Below, piece by piece: positions 14,946 through 15,000 of a stretch of 15,000 nucleotides of DNA. The notes beneath the pieces were generated by a model. That model saw only the letters and a list, made by a program, of their open reading frames with translations. It was not told where the DNA came from and did not search any database. Where the stretch lies: positions 1,287,501 through 1,302,500 of the forward strand of contig NC_135562.1 in the NCBI RefSeq assembly GCF_964340395.1. The letters are read 5' to 3'. A program made the translations under genes and the position numbers. Positions within the stretch are counted from its first letter, which is position 1. The number at the start of each line of letters is the position of its first letter. This DNA is from Glandiceps talaboti (Eukaryota > Hemichordata > Enteropneusta > Spengelidae).

Positions 14946-15000
14946 ATGAGACAATCGAAAACGTCGAATGCAACCATGCTCCAACGGAACAAGGCCTGCG
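14946..15000 (+). CDS. possible start of a gene leaving to the right
   Basis: ATG at 14946 (A at -3) opens a frame to the window edge reading MRQSKTSNATMLQRNKAC, in a G+C-richer segment than its left flank. On the minus strand the same bases are also open. Only about 18 codons are visible, so this rests on composition and start context alone. Confidence 0.12.
   Translation, partial: MRQSKTSNATMLQRNKAC

Noticed and set aside
1-15000. tRNA genes or tRNA-derived SINEs
   Set aside because: I looked for a B-box of the GGTTCGANTCC type. Partial matches such as GATTCGAAG near 2498 and 5263 have no A-box or cloverleaf.

Overview
The window reads as non-coding-dominated nuclear DNA of a eukaryote, most likely a metazoan and perhaps a marine invertebrate. 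The lineage is a guess; no gene was recognised. By eye the base composition is about one third G+C. There are no operons, ribosome-binding sites, tRNA or rRNA genes, CRISPR arrays or bacterial insertion sequences. Simple tetranucleotide repeats (CATA, GACA, TGTC, TTTG, GGAT, GGTT, GATT, GACT, CCTA) and longer tandem arrays are very dense, roughly one sixth of the bases.

Layout. 1-71: possible C-terminal end of a plus-strand gene that starts outside the window. 664-837: short open frame containing a 3-copy 24-bp tandem repeat. 1173-1957: three simple-repeat blocks. 2173-2632: possible two-exon 3' gene end with a polyadenylation signal. 2936-3960: scattered, diverged repeats sharing TGTCGTCAG, three of which begin with ATGGCG. 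3206-4977: two perfect cAMP-response-element palindromes and a variant. 5331-5552: G-rich GC box, TATA-like box and a 41-codon frame. 5919-7898: several exon-like pieces, including a 57-base frame-keeping exon candidate (6198-6254), plus two local duplications. 8113-8760: compound GGAT/GAAG/GGTT array with a higher-order repeat. 9394-9827: ten-copy 44-bp minisatellite rich in splice-donor motifs. 9934-10246: compound CATA/CCTA/GACA array. 11035-11363: foldback (MITE-like) element. 11704-11810 and 12481-12632: simple repeats. 12828-13445: 33-bp minisatellite. 13537-13821: sORF, duplicated splice-acceptor-like sequence, TATA box. 14388-14449: exon candidate. 14747-14873: GA and CAAA repeats.

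How far to trust the coding calls. In DNA this AT-rich, stop-free runs of 40-80 codons arise many times by chance in 30 kb of two-strand sequence, so no non-repetitive open frame here exceeds chance by length alone. I rank candidates by whether independent signals coincide (branch point, pyrimidine tract plus AG, GTRAG donor, phase, polyadenylation signal). The secure content is the repeat structure. The exon calls are hypotheses that one RNA-seq alignment or protein search would settle. No coherent gene system or pathway can be assembled from this window.
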